The position numbers and the translations under genes are program-made. Below, piece by piece: positions 45,199-59,511 of a stretch of DNA of 64,000 nucleotides. The notes beneath the pieces are model-generated. The model was not told the DNA's origin. It did no database searches and saw only the letters and a program-made list of their open reading frames with translations. Where the stretch lies: contig CP142460.1 of the NCBI GenBank assembly GCA_038049695.1, positions 26,134,001-26,198,000 of the forward strand, given 5' to 3'. Within the stretch, counting starts at the first letter, position 1, and each line of letters starts with the position of its first letter. This DNA is from Cinnamomum chago (Eukaryota > Streptophyta > Magnoliopsida > Laurales > Lauraceae).

Positions 45199-48172
45199 AA
45201 CTTACTTATCATTGAATTAACACAACAAGTCTTCAGCTCCCCCTCAGCTGGACAAGTCTTGAAATCTCCTTCTTGGATGCTTCTCTTAGCTTGGGCTCTT
45301 TTCTTCATTCTTCATGATGCTTGGTGCTTGATCATTCTTCAATCTTTCTTTCTTTATGGCCAAGCATCTTCTTTAGCTCCAAGCTTTCTTTCTTCTATTT
45401 GCTCTCCCCCTTTGACCATGCCTCTCTCTCCCTTTGGCAAGATATGCATTCTCTCCCCTTGTAGAAGATCATACACAACTCTCCCCTTAGGAAGCTTGGA
45501 CATTCTCTTCACCCTTTTGAGAACTTGCATACTTTCTCCCCCTTTGCCATTAAATTGCAAAGGTACCTACACACATGAAACAAGGAAAATACCTTTAGTA
45601 GCACCTGTTAACAAAAGAAATCGAAAGTGAATTACATAACAGGCTATCATGTGTGGAATTAATCTCTAAGGGCTCAAAGGCAATCCTAGGGTCAATTTGA
45701 TCAAAACTAATACTTCCTATGAAGGTTTACACTCCCCCTCAATCCATTCTCTTCTTTTGTCAAACTTTTGACAAGATATAACTATTTGGTTCAAGAAGTA
45801 GATGGTTTAACCAAATGAGGGTCAACTTCAAGGAAATGATTAGATCCATTTAACTATAAGGCTCATATGATCAAATTGCCAAAAGAAAGCAAGGTCTAAA
45901 GGGAAAAGCAATCATGGATATCAATTGGAAAAACAAAGACTACCAATTGAGATTTAAAGATAAGTCTATTAAACACCATCACTCTAAAATGGATTTAAAG
46001 ATATAACTATTTGGAAAAATCCAAATTAGAGCTATCCATGATATGGGGTTTGCTCAACATAGCATCAAATAATTTAACTATGAAAATCATATGCTATGTA
46101 AGTTTTGAAATCATTTCATTCAAACAATAAATATGACTATTAATGTGCAAGAATGAGTGAAATGAAATTCAAGCATGAAGCCTACCTCAACTATTAACCA
46201 ACCAATATTATGAACACATAAACATGGTGGTAATGAGATATACCTATATGAGCAAGAGAGGTGGCAATCATGAACATTATGATGCTAATGGAGTGTGACA
46301 TAGAACAAATATATTACTATCAAGTTCAATCCAATATACACATGGTTTATCACATTCACAAGAAATCAAATCAATCGAAAATTATACAAATTGAAACCAA
46401 TTGAATTTGACAACTTGATAAAGAGCAAGAATGTGGCAAACACAAAGTTCCAACAAGCATCATAAATAGATATTCATCACTTTTAAAGATATGACTATTG
46501 AGCATAGTGATGAACAAGAGAAATTGCAATGCAAAAAGATATGACTTGGTAAAGCATGCAATTTTCAAAGTGTCAAAATCATATGAATTCAACACCTAAG
46601 ATATCCATCAAATATATAGAAATACAATGAATGGATTTCAAGGAGTTTCATATGATCAAGACCACTACTATGAAGTTGAAACATGTATAAGAATGACATC
46701 AATTAAAGAATACACATGAATCAACATCATAACCATCCAAATAGAAATGACTATAAGACATAGAGGATGGATTTGAGTTCTAGTATGGTTTCTACAAAAT
46801 ATAATAAATATCACACCCATACATAGAACAAATTGACATTTGCATTGAGAGGATCAATCAACACTCAAGATCTAACTCATACCATATCATCAATAAAAAC
46901 ATAACTTTGTAATCACAAGAAGGTATGAAGTTAAAGGTAGCAATCTATCATGCAACATCTCCACTCTTAGCAAAAGTACTAAGCTTACAATGCAATGGAA
47001 AAGGATATGAGGTTTAAACCAAATGAACTTAGCACATAAAATCACATATGTACTTAAAAAGCTCAAAAACAAGATTTTACTCTAAAGCACATAAACAATC
47101 ATCAAAATGCATTAATGAGAATATACCAAGTTAGGCACAAACATGCAAATCAATGAAACCATATCCAACCAAGCAATGTAAGATATCAAAATCAATTTGC
47201 ATAAAGAATGTAACTAAATGAGCAAAGATGCAAATTGTTTGTAAAAATTATTTCCTTTCAAATGATATAATCATAATTAGGCACAAGGAAATAAATTCAA
47301 GGAAAATGCTTCTAGAAATACAACCAACAAAGCTTAGAACATTTTCCAAAGTTTCTCAAATCACTTCAATATTTGAAATTCCAATAAAGAATCATTTAGA
47401 ATTAAGAGCAAGTGATTTTGAAAAACAAGAAGTGTACTATTGTAAAATTTTCAATTTGTAAAACAATAGACACTCACAAATTTTCCATACCAAGAGATAT
47501 AACTTGAAAAACAATGGAAAACTTAAATAGATTCAAATCATTTGATTTAAAAAAAGGATCTAACTATGACAAACATCAAATGATTTTCCAATATCAATTG
47601 ATCATGAAAAAACTAGCTATGAAAGCATTTGTAATCATAATCAATTGATCATGAATAGACAAGCACTACAAGAGATATAACTATATGAACAAAATGCAAA
47701 TCCATCATGAAAGTATTGCAATCAAATGATTTTGAAAACCAAGAGATATAACTTAAAAGTTCATGAAGACAAAATCAAATGATCACAAAGAAACATTGCA
47801 TTTTAAAAGATGTGACTTTAAAGAAACACAATGCAAATGTAACATTACCAACAAATAGATATAACTAAAAAGAATAGGTTGGTCTAGGGAATCAAGATCT
47901 TAAGGTTAGTCTAAATGTGTACCAATGAAGATGCACCTAAGGTCTTGAAAAGGATGCCTTGAGAGATCACTTAGAGGACTCACCAACTCTTGGAGATATG
48001 ACTTAAAAAGGTCTTAGAGTGGTGCAATGAGGCTAGGGGAAATTTCATTTTCAAACATAGTGGAAATCTTTAAAAAGATATGCAATAAATCACAACACTA
48101 GGGTTCTAATCTAGCAAGGATCAACTTCGGGTTGTTAAGCCCTAAAATGGAGTGACCCGCTCTGATACCAAT
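45174..48172 (-). repeat. internal domain 1: stem-loop array
   Basis: 2,999 bp without a recognisable protein. The right two-thirds (about 45,970-48,060) has the same run of stem-loops with GATATAACTA-type loops as 21190-23390, including the CATAGCAT/ATGCTATG, TTCATCACT/AGTGATGAA, CAATTTGCAT/ATGCAAATTG and AAATCATTTGAT/ATCAAATGATTT pairs. A primer site lies at 48159-48170. Confidence 0.9.
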
Positions 48173-50388
48173 TGAAAGTCCGCGGGATCCGAACCCTAGA
48201 GGGGGGGTGAATAGGGTGAGCTCCAATTATGACCAATTTTAATCAATTTTAACTTCTTTAAAACAAACTAGTCACAAGTGATGATTAATCATACAAGATG
48301 CGGAAGCTAACAAAAGAATCACCACAAAGCAATCACCATCACACAAGGATTTATAGTGGTTCGGCCTCAATGCCTACATCCACTACCGGCTTGTGAACCA
48401 ACACCCCACCGGATTTCCACTATCTATGCTTTTCAATAGGCTAAGCAATAACCTTTACAATATGCTTTTCAAGGCTTAGCAATAACCTTTACAATGATGT
48501 TTTTCAAGGCTCAACATCAACCTATACACTATGCTTTTATAGGCTAAGCAATAACCTCTTCAACCACAAGGTTGGTTATCTCACTAAGTTAGTGTCTATA
48601 ATACACTTGATGGAGATTCAATTAAGCTCATTACAATGCCTCTTAATTAGGCGGATATGGAAGTGAAAAACTAACTCACACAAACACTTAATGAATGCAA
48701 AGATGTATGCTCATGATGTGTGTGTGTGATGTCCTCAATCATTTTGAAAATGAAAGCTCATAAAGTATGCCTAAGGCTTTTGAAAGTTTTAGCTCATGAA
48801 AACATTTATGATTGAGGAAGGAATGCAAGTCACATGTTAAAAGTAAAAACTTGTTAATGATGTCAAAGATACACAAGTTGTATGAAATGAATTAGCTCTA
48901 AACATGTGATGCATAGGGATGTCAATCAAATCAACAATGAAGCTCATAAATCATAAAAATAGATTTGATTGAAATTAGGGGACGAATCATATGTAATTAT
49001 AAATACAACTTGAAAAAGATATACCTATCAAAGTAAGGCAAGTTGTGAAACTTTAAAACAATAATACACATATGATTTGTAAAGATGTTGAATCCACAAC
49101 ATAAGATATATTTTGAAAGAGATTTTCTTATGATGAAAGACAACACCCAAAGATTCAACCAAGTATATGAATCATGTTACATATAATTTCAAAGATTATT
49201 TCATTAACATGATCTACTTAGATTTCCCAAATAAAGTACTACTTGGATTGAATCAATGGTGATGCATCCAAAACAATAGATCAATTCAAAATATAAAACA
49301 TGCTAGGGATACAACACATCATAGGTTAACATGCTACAAAAGATTTATCAAAGATAAAACAAAACATGAAAACATATGATTTGTAAAGAAGTTGAATCCA
49401 AAACATAAGATAGTTTTGAAAGTGATTTTCTTATGTTGGAAAACAACAACCAAAGATTCAACCAAGTATATGAATCATGTTACATCTAATTTCAAAGATG
49501 TTTCCATTAACATGATCTACCTAGATTTACCAAAGATTAAGTACTATTTGTATTGAATCAATGGTGATGTATCCAAAACAATAAATCAATTCAAAACATA
49601 AAACATGTTAAGGACACAACACAAACATAGTTTATCATGCTACAAATGATTTACCAAAAATAAAACAAAGCATGAAAACATATGATTAAGGAAAGTAGAG
49701 CCTACTTGGTGATTTAACTTCATTAATCCAAGCTTTAGCTTTTCTAATGATCCCCTTCATCCCTTAGTTCATTTCCCTTCTATTTGCCTCAAAACCCCTC
49801 AAGGAGGGCCTTAAAATTCCCAACTTTTGGCAAAGGAAAGAACTCATATTTATAGCAAAAAGTGCCCAACGGCTAGTCCTCGGTCGACCTGCAAACAGGT
49901 CTCGGTCGACCGGGATCACACAACGGTCAGAAATATGACCGTTGGTGCGCCAGGCCACTTTCTGCCTGCAGTGTTCCCGGTCGACCGGGACCCCTGGGCC
50001 GGTCGACCGGCCACACTGCAGGGACCAAAATTCCCACTTTTGCATGTTTAAAAGATTTTCTTTGTGGAACATTTTGGGCCATAAAATCAAGCTAGAATAC
50101 ATGTTCCAAATCATTCTAAGGGGTTTAAAAACATGAAACACACAAAGCCTAAAATGATTCAAAACTTTAAAACCAAAGGCTAGCTCGATTTCTAAAACTC
50201 TTTTCAAAATCAAATGCATCCAAGTTTTAAAAGCAAATCATGCATAAATTGAAACTTTTACAAATCTTAAAAGCAATGCATGAATAAAACAAGATTTCAA
50301 GTTTATCTAAATCAATGCAAGTGTGTAAATCAAATGATGCTAGAATGATTATGCATCCATCAAATTGCAATCTACAAAATCTCTAACA
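48173..50388 (-). repeat. LTR 2 of tandem array (recombinant pattern)
   Basis: 2,216 bp. At 48424 it has the base of LTR 3, whereas at 50217, 50282 and 50312 it has the bases of LTR 1. This pattern is expected if this LTR was formed by a crossover between the two outer LTRs. Confidence 0.9.
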
Positions 50389-53387
50389 ATCTCCCCCTTT
50401 GCAATTTGATGGAAACTTACTTATCATTGAATTAACACAACAAGTCTTCAGCTCCCCCTCAGCTGGACAAGTCTTGAAATCTCCTTCTTGGATGCTTCTC
50501 TTAGCTTGGGCTCTTTTCTTCATTCTTCATGATGCTTGGTGCTTGATCATTCTTCAATCTTTCTTTCTTTATGGCCAAGCATCTTCTTTAGCTCCAAGCT
50601 TTCTTTCTTCTATTTGCTCTCCCCCTTTGACCATGCCTCTCTCTCCCTTTGGCAAGATATGCATTCTCTCCCCTTGTAGAAGATCATACACAACTCTCCC
50701 CTTAGGAAGCTTGGACATTCTCTTCACCCTTTTGAGAACTTGCATACTTTCTCCCCCTTTGCCATTAAATTGCAAAGGTACCTACACACATGAAACAAGG
50801 AAAATACCTTTAGTAGCACCTGTTAACAAAAGAAATCGAAAGTGAATTACATAACAGGCTATCATGTGTGGAATTAATCTCTAAGGGCTCAAAGGCAATC
50901 CTAGGGTCAATTTGATCAAAACTAATACTTCCTATGAAGGTTTACACTCCCCCTCAATCCATTCTCTTCTTTTGTCAAACTTTTGACAAGATATAACTAT
51001 TTGGTTCAAGAAGTAGATGGTTTAACCAAATGAGGGTCAACTTCAAGGAAATGATTAGATCCATTTAACTATAAGGCTCATATGATCAAATTGCCAAAAG
51101 AAAGCAAGGTCTAAAGGGAAAAGCAATCATGGATATCAATTGGAAAAACAAAGACTACCAATTGAGATTTAAAGATAAGTCTATTAAACACCATCACTCT
51201 AAAATGGATTTAAAGATATAACTATTTGGAAAAATCCAAATTAGAGCTATCCATGATATGGGGTTTGCTCAACATAGCATCAAATAATTTAACTATGAAA
51301 ATCATATGCTATGTAAGTTTTGAAATCATTTCATTCAAACAATAAATATGACTATTAATGTGCAAGAATGAGTGAAATGAAATTCAAGCATGAAGCCTAC
51401 CTCAACTATTAACCAACCAATATTATGAACACATAAACATGGTGGTAATGAGATATACCTATATGAGCAAGAGAGGTGGCAATCATGAACATTATGATGC
51501 TAATGGAGTGTGACATAGAACAAATATATTACTATCAAGTTCAATCCAATATACACATGGTTTATCACATTCACAAGAAATCAAATCAATCGAAAATTAT
51601 ACAAATTGAAACCAATTGAATTTGACAACTTGATAAAGAGCAAGAATGTGGCAAACACAAAGTTCCAACAAGCATCATAAATAGATATTCATCACTTTTA
51701 AAGATATGACTATTGAGCATAGTGATGAACAAGAGAAATTGCAATGCAAAAAGATATGACTTGGTAAAGCATGCAATTTTCAAAGTGTCAAAATCATATG
51801 AATTCAACACCTAAGATATCCATCAAATATATAGAAATACAATGAATGGATTTCAAGGAGTTTCATATGATCAAGACCACTACTATGAAGTTGAAACATG
51901 TATAAGAATGACATCAATTAAAGAATACACATGAATCAACATCATAACCATCCAAATAGAAATGACTATAAGACATAGAGGATGGATTTGAGTTCTAGTA
52001 TGGTTTCTACAAAATATAATAAATATCACACCCATACATAGAACAAATTGACATTTGCATTGAGAGGATCAATCAACACTCAAGATCTAACTCATACCAT
52101 ATCATCAATAAAAACATAACTTTGTAATCACAAGAAGGTATGAAGTTAAAGGTAGCAATCTATCATGCAACATCTCCACTCTTAGCAAAAGTACTAAGCT
52201 TACAATGCAATGGAAAAGGATATGAGGTTTAAACCAAATGAACTTAGCACATAAAATCACATATGTACTTAAAAAGCTCAAAAACAAGATTTTACTCTAA
52301 AGCACATAAACAATCATCAAAATGCATTAATGAGAATATACCAAGTTAGGCACAAACATGCAAATCAATGAAACCATATCCAACCAAGCAATGTAAGATA
52401 TCAAAATCAATTTGCATAAAGAATGTAACTAAATGAGCAAAGATGCAAATTGTTTGTAAAAATTATTTCCTTTCAAATGATATAATCATAATTAGGCACA
52501 AGGAAATAAATTCAAGGAAAATGCTTCTAGAAATACAACCAACAAAGCTTAGAACATTTTCCAAAGTTTCTCAAATCACTTCAATATTTGAAATTCCAAT
52601 AAAGAATCATTTAGAATTAAGAGCAAGTGATTTTGAAAAACAAGAAGTGTACTATTGTAAAATTTTCAATTTGTAAAACAATAGACACTCACAAATTTTC
52701 CATACCAAGAGATATAACTTGAAAAACAATGGAAAACTTAAATAGATTCAAATCATTTGATTTAAAAAAAGGATCTAACTATGACAAACATCAAATGATT
52801 TTCCAATATCAATTGATCATGAAAAAACTAGCTATGAAAGCATTTGTAATCATAATCAATTGATCATGAATAGACAAGCACTACAAGAGATATAACTATA
52901 TGAACAAAATGCAAATCCATCATGAAAGTATTGCAATCAAATGATTTTGAAAACCAAGAGATATAACTTAAAAGTTCATGAAGACAAAATCAAATGATCA
53001 CAAAGAAACATTGCATTTTAAAAGATGTGACTTTAAAGAAACACAATGCAAATGTAACATTACCAACAAATAGATATAACTAAAAAGAATAGGTTGGTCT
53101 AGGGAATCAAGATCTTAAGGTTAGTCTAAATGTGTACCAATGAAGATGCACCTAAGGTCTTGAAAAGGATGCCTTGAGAGATCACTTAGAGGACTCACCA
53201 ACTCTTGGAGATATGACTTAAAAAGGTCTTAGAGTGGTGCAATGAGGCTAGGGGAAATTTCATTTTCAAACATAGTGGAAATCTTTAAAAAGATATGCAA
53301 TAAATCACAACACTAGGGTTCTAATCTAGCAAGGATCAACTTCGGGTTGTTAAGCCCTAAAATGGAGTGACCCGCTCTGATACCAAT
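50389..53387 (-). repeat. internal domain 2: stem-loop array
   Basis: A second copy of 45174-48172, offset by 5,215 bases, with no difference noticed by eye. Primer site at 53374-53385. Confidence 0.95.
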
Positions 53388-55603
53388 TGAAAGTCCGCGG
53401 GATCCGAACCCTAGAGGGGGGGTGAATAGGGTGAGCTCCAATTATGACCAATTTTAATCAATTTTAACTTCTTTAAAACAAACTAGTCACAAGTGATGAT
53501 TAATCATACAAGATGCGGAAGCTAACAAAAGAATCACCACAAAGCAATCACCATCACACAAGGATTTATAGTGGTTCGGCCTCAATGCCTACATCCACTA
53601 CCGGCTTGTGAACCAACACCCCACCGGATTTCCACTATCTATGCTTTTCAATAGGCTAAGCAATAACCTTTACAATATGCTTTTCAAGGCTTAGCAATAA
53701 CCTTTACAATGATGTTTTTCAAGGCTCAACATCAACCTATACACTATGCTTTTATAGGCTAAGCAATAACCTCTTCAACCACAAGGTTGGTTATCTCACT
53801 AAGTTAGTGTCTATAATACACTTGATGGAGATTCAATTAAGCTCATTACAATGCCTCTTAATTAGGCGGATATGGAAGTGAAAAACTAACTCACACAAAC
53901 ACTTAATGAATGCAAAGATGTATGCTCATGATGTGTGTGTGTGATGTCCTCAATCATTTTGAAAATGAAAGCTCATAAAGTATGCCTAAGGCTTTTGAAA
54001 GTTTTAGCTCATGAAAACATTTATGATTGAGGAAGGAATGCAAGTCACATGTTAAAAGTAAAAACTTGTTAATGATGTCAAAGATACACAAGTTGTATGA
54101 AATGAATTAGCTCTAAACATGTGATGCATAGGGATGTCAATCAAATCAACAATGAAGCTCATAAATCATAAAAATAGATTTGATTGAAATTAGGGGACGA
54201 ATCATATGTAATTATAAATACAACTTGAAAAAGATATACCTATCAAAGTAAGGCAAGTTGTGAAACTTTAAAACAATAATACACATATGATTTGTAAAGA
54301 TGTTGAATCCACAACATAAGATATATTTTGAAAGAGATTTTCTTATGATGAAAGACAACACCCAAAGATTCAACCAAGTATATGAATCATGTTACATATA
54401 ATTTCAAAGATTATTTCATTAACATGATCTACTTAGATTTCCCAAATAAAGTACTACTTGGATTGAATCAATGGTGATGCATCCAAAACAATAGATCAAT
54501 TCAAAATATAAAACATGCTAGGGATACAACACATCATAGGTTAACATGCTACAAAAGATTTATCAAAGATAAAACAAAACATGAAAACATATGATTTGTA
54601 AAGAAGTTGAATCCAAAACATAAGATAGTTTTGAAAGTGATTTTCTTATGTTGGAAAACAACAACCAAAGATTCAACCAAGTATATGAATCATGTTACAT
54701 CTAATTTCAAAGATGTTTCCATTAACATGATCTACCTAGATTTACCAAAGATTAAGTACTATTTGTATTGAATCAATGGTGATGTATCCAAAACAATAAA
54801 TCAATTCAAAACATAAAACATGTTAAGGACACAACACAAACATAGTTTATCATGCTACAAATGATTTACCAAAAATAAAACAAAGCATGAAAACATATGA
54901 TTAAGGAAAGTAGAGCCTACTTGGTGATTTAACTTCATTAATCCAAGCTTTAGCTTTTCTAATGATCCCCTTCATCCCTTAGTTCATTTCCCTTCTATTT
55001 GCCTCAAAACCCCTCAAGGAGGGCCTTAAAATTCCCAACTTTTGGCAAAGGAAAGAACTCATATTTATAGCAAAAAGTGCCCAACGGCTAGTCCTCGGTC
55101 GACCTGCAAACAGGTCTCGGTCGACCGGGATCACACAACGGTCAGAAATATGACCGTTGGTGCGCCAGGCCACTTTCTGCCTGCAGTGTTCCCGGTCGAC
55201 CGGGACCCCTGGGCCGGTCGACCGGCCACACTGCAGGGACCAAAATTCCCACTTTTGCATGTTTAAAAGATTTTCTTTGTGGAACATTTTGGGCCATAAA
55301 ATCAAGCTAGAATACATGTTCCAAATCATTCTAAGGGGTTTAAAAACATGAAACACACAAAGCCTAAAATGATTCAAAACTTTAAAACCAAAGGCTAGCT
55401 CGATTTCTAAAACTCTTTTCAAAATCAAATGTATCCAAGTTTTAAAAGCAAATCATGCATAAATTGAAACTTTTACAAATCTTAAAAGCAATGCATTAAT
55501 AAAACAAGATTTCAAGTTTATCTAAAACAATGCAAGTGTGTAAATCAAATGATGCTAGAATGATTATGCATCCATCAAATTGCAATCTACAAAATCTCTA
55601 ACA
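53388..55603 (-). repeat. LTR 3 of tandem array
   Basis: 2,216 bp. It differs from LTRs 1 and 2 at 55432, 55497 and 55527 and shares the base at 53639 with LTR 2. Confidence 0.95.
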
Positions 55604-55608
55604 GATAC

Positions 55609-56227
55609 AGAACTCCGGTTTGCTGGGAGGAAGTCGGTGAGCGTAGTTTTCATGGACCGACGATAGTTGGAGAGACAAGTGACAAGGTCAAGCTGATTCA
55701 GGAACGTTTGAAGATCGCTCGAAGTAGGCAGAAGAGTTATGCAGATACTCGCCGAAGAGAATTGCAGTTTCAGGTGGGTGACAAAGTGTTTTTGAAGATC
55801 TCACCAGTTAGAGAAACTTTGAGATTCAGACAGAAGGGCAAATTGTCTAGAAGGTTTATTGGTCCGTATGAAATTTTGAGCAAGATTGGAGATGTCGCTT
55901 ATAGACTTGCGTTACCGCCGGAACTCTCCGGGGTGCACAATGTATTTCATGTTTCTATGCTCAAGAAATATGTCTCTAGTCCTTCACACATTCTACAGCA
56001 CGAACCTTTGGAGATTCGGGAAGATGCCTCTTATGTGGAAAAGCCGATCAGGATCATTGACACCAAAGAGCAAGAATTGAGAAATCGGACTATTCATTGG
56101 GTCAAGGTACTTTGGGAAAATCACGAGTCAGAGGAAGCCACGTGGGAATTGAGAGAGCAAGTGCAGAGGAAGTATCCACAGCTTTTACCAGAGGTAAATG
56201 TTTGTTTTATTTGGTGGACCAAATATC
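55609..56227 (+). pseudogene. chromovirus integrase C-terminus and chromodomain
   Basis: Continues the element after the array: KIARSRQKSYADTRRR, FLKISPVRETLRF, KLSRRFIGPYEIL and LPPELSGVHNVFHVSMLKKY are the GPF/GPY-type integrase tail. NRTIHWVKVLWENH and EATWELREQ form a chromodomain-like ending, placing the element among the chromoviruses. Part of a broken pol. Confidence 0.95.
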
Positions 56228-56229
56228 CT

Positions 56230-56242
56230 AAGGGGTGGAGGA
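56230..56242 (+). promoter_or_regulatory. polypurine tract of chromovirus
   Basis: AAGGGGTGGAGGA directly precedes the 3' LTR start TGTTAGACC at 56243. Confidence 0.85.
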
Positions 56243-56382
56243 TGTTAGACCCCGACCCAGACCAATTCGATTAGTATGAGATTAGTGTGTGTTTAGTCCT
56301 AAGGGGATTTTAGTCATCGTTGGGATAGAAGATAATTAGTTTTAGTCTTGGACATAGCTTTGGGAATTTTGAGAACATTTAG

Positions 56383-59300
56383 TGTAAGGTCTGTGACCTT
56401 ACTGGGTCAGTTGGGCCCAATTACCGGCCCGTTGACCCATTTATTTTGATATTATTATAATTATTGTTTTATTAGATATTTAAGTGGGTTTAGACGGTCA
56501 GCGAGTTTCTTTTAGTGTTAGAATAGTGTTTGCGGAGTTTCGTGCGATTCTGAGTTCGTTTGGACCCTAGTAGGGGGGTAGTTTGCAAATTAGGAAAAAT
56601 TGAGTGTTTTTCCGAAAAATTTCTATCGCCGTGATTTTGGATTCGTTGGAAAGGTCTCGTCGCGTTGATCAATTTTGTCTTCTGGCTCGTTGCGATCCGA
56701 CGATCAGAAACCCTTCTAATAATTAATTCTTTCTCCGGACCCACTTAAAGGGTAACTTAGTCTTTTCCCCCTCCCTTTCTTCTTAAACAAGAGATTAACC
56801 CTAATCTTTTTTCTTTCTCTGCAACGAACGATAACCTACCGCAGCTTCTTCTTCTTCCTCATTTTTTCCAAGGCTCAAGAACTCCTTCCCTGAAGGATCA
56901 CTTCCACGATCCGAGCCGCTCACCTTCTTCCTCGCAATCTCCTCTTTCCATGGACGTCAGTTTGGTAAGATTTCCCTCTCTTTCATCTTTTTAATCAATT
57001 CTCTTTGGTTTAGATTTAGGTTAGATCTTAATCTTTTCCTCTCTTTTCTTCTCCTTTGTGTGATAGATTGCGTTTGATCGGGTAGATTGAGGTTTCTGCA
57101 GTAGTAGGGCTTCTCCTCAGATTTCCCCAATTCCAATCTTCTTCTTGGTTGAGGCAAGTAGATCTGCATTTTATAATTAAGCATGTGTGTATGTCTTCTA
57201 TTGATTGGATGTATTTTCTTGTTAGTTTTCCCTAATTCCAAGCCTGTTTAGTTATTAATTTGTGTTTATTTAATTAATTGTTAATTTGATGTAAGTAGAA
57301 ATGATGTTGGATGGAATGGATTATTGGGGAAGCACGGTGGCTCAGTTTTGTGCAGGTGAATTTTTGGAATGAATTGGATGAAAGACTAGAAAAAATGGGG
57401 TTCTGTATTTGACAGAAAGAAAAGAAAAAAAAAAGAAATCTAACTGAACGTTCTGAACGTCAGTCAGCAAAATAAAATAAAATAATAATAATTGAATGAT
57501 GGCTGGACTGCCTGGACAGAACGTCCAAGGTTCTTAACGTCCAATGTTCTGTCCTGACCTGAGCATATGAATGAATGAATAGATAGAAAGAAAGAAAAAA
57601 AATAAAAAACAAAAACGTTGAATGGCCATTGTTGACTGAATGATGGTACTGTTGTTGAATGGCCTGACACGGATGATGCAAGTGTTTGTTTATCCATCCG
57701 ATGAATCGGACACGTGTTGGTACGTCGCGCTTTTATATATATATATATAAAGGGTTAAACTTCTATGGGCCATAACTTCTGAACCATACGTCGGAATTTC
57801 GTGAGCCATATACCGTTGGAAAGCTCTTTGAGCATAGAATCCAATGATACATGTCTCGTGATGATTGGGGATCAGGTAGGGAGGTAGTTAAGGAGATTAA
57901 TTATTAGACCACTTTCTTGTTAATAACGAGATTGTTAGCCTAGGTTTGGGTCTTAGACATTGGAAACCATGAAACTACTCTCACGTGACCATTAATGGGG
58001 TTTTGAAACTGTAGCACGTGGCTTGGTGTGCTTCGATGGGCTGTCTAGGTATTCATGTATTGTTTATGGTTTAACCGAATGCATATGGAATTGAATCAAT
58101 CGATGCTCAACATGATTGTACACCAAGGAAATTCTTTATAAGCATTGATGATTCAGATTCCCCACGCACTCCATTACACCACCTATGGTACATGGATGAC
58201 AACACTTGCCTAAGATTGGATTGTAATCTCTCCTTGATTTGTTAATCGTATCTGTTGATTTTGTATCCTTGTACACTCTCTTGGCATAAAATACCTAATT
58301 AATTATGAAACATAAACTCTTGTAGAATTAGAACAAGAACCTGATTTAGAGTATACCTTAGGAACCGTGTATCGTGTATTGATGAAAATGACTGCTAGAA
58401 TGTAAGGGATTATCGTGTAGATGGTCTATCTTGTATTGTTTGAATGAGATAATCCCTAAGAAAACGCTTTGTGTGCTGAGTTAGCCAGACTTGCTTGTCT
58501 TGGTTTTTCCCGCGTGTCAACACCACTTTATTATTATTATTATTATTTGCATATCATGGCCAGCTGCAGTTTGGGGTTTATTGATGGGCCGGTTACTCGG
58601 ACATCGGGGTGGGCAGTCGGCTTTGGACTACGTCCATGGCGTTGAATAGTTGGGAGCGGGCTTGGACCGTGCTACTATTCCCAGGACCGGGAGCTTGGAT
58701 CCCCCTGGAGCCGGACTTTGGTATCAGTAGTCCGGATAGGATTGTTACTGGTACCCCGTGGGGTGGCGTGGACATCCACGGAGTCTCCCTCTTGTGCATT
58801 GCATTACATTACATTGGTAGTGGTGATTGTTAGTATTGCTAGGATTTCTATTTATGATTCTGATGGTTACTCATGCTACATGCCTAGTATTGTTCCTTGT
58901 ATTCCTACAATCTTGTACTTGTCATTACTCTTATATTTGATGCATGTTATGTTTAATTATATCTTGCTTATCTATTGCTCAACATGTCGTTGACTCGGTT
59001 CCTTGGTGTACAGACTCCTCAGGTGAGTACCACTACGGGGAGCAGGCCGGTGAGGAGATCCCAACCAGTAGAGGAGGCACGGGAGTGGAGTGCCGATGAC
59101 GTAGAGTAGCGTCATCATTACCAGGCACATGAGAGACTCAATTTGGGACAAATATTAGATTTTATTTAATTCATTTTTATTCTTCGTTGAGCTTTTCTTT
59201 CATTGACATAATGTTCTTTTAAAAGGCCTTAGATATTGGGATGGCCTTTGTTAATACTTTAATTCCTTGATTAGTTTATCATTTCCTTGTGCAACTTTAA

Positions 59301-59511
59301 TTATTAAGGAGATTGTTATTCATTGCTTCGAAATCTAATATGCCTCAAATCATATGAATTCTGCAGTTTTATATTACTTGAGGTTTGAAATGCAATATCC
59401 TCATAGCGGACTTACGATCCTTGGGCCAAAAGGGGCAAAATTTTTTAATTGGCCCAAAATTTCACTCCCCGGATCCGGTTTATTTTCTAATCGGGTTCGG
59501 GGGACGTGACA
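56383..59511 (+). mobile_element. solo LTR, Tekay-like, in chromovirus 3' LTR
   Basis: 3,129 bp, TGTAAGGTCTGTGACC...GGGACGTGACA, with perfect 5-bp target duplication TTTAG (56378-56382 and 59512-59516). The palindrome-block position carries GAACGTC/GAACGTTC motifs (about 57446-57556). It has the CCAGCTGCAGTTTGG module (about 58559-58574), a REWSADDVE-ending frame (stop 59107-59109) and an AT microsatellite near 57735. Confidence 0.9.

Larger units (their letters stand above)
42958..55603 (-). mobile_element. tandem non-autonomous LTR element array (three LTRs, two internals)
   Basis: LTR 42958-45173, internal 45174-48172, LTR 48173-50388, internal 50389-53387, LTR 53388-55603: two 5,215-bp periods plus a last LTR. 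A single perfect target duplication GATAC flanks the whole (42953-42957 and 55604-55608), so it entered as one element and was then duplicated. All three LTRs are 2,216 bp and nearly identical; I saw no difference between the two internals by eye. Primer sites (48159-48170, 53374-53385) and PPTs (45174-45185, 50389-50400) show minus orientation. No gag or pol domain. Very young. Confidence 0.95.

Noticed and set aside
45184-45630. 148-residue open frame at the start of the internal domain (again at 50399-50845)
   Set aside because: Low-complexity CT-rich sequence. The equivalent region of the related element at 20400-20800 shows no long frame, so there is no sign of coding conservation.
42958-55603. 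The 5,215-bp repetition as a pure assembly artefact
   Set aside because: Not ruled out, but the middle LTR carries a mosaic of the outer LTRs' variants, which a simple duplicated contig would not produce.
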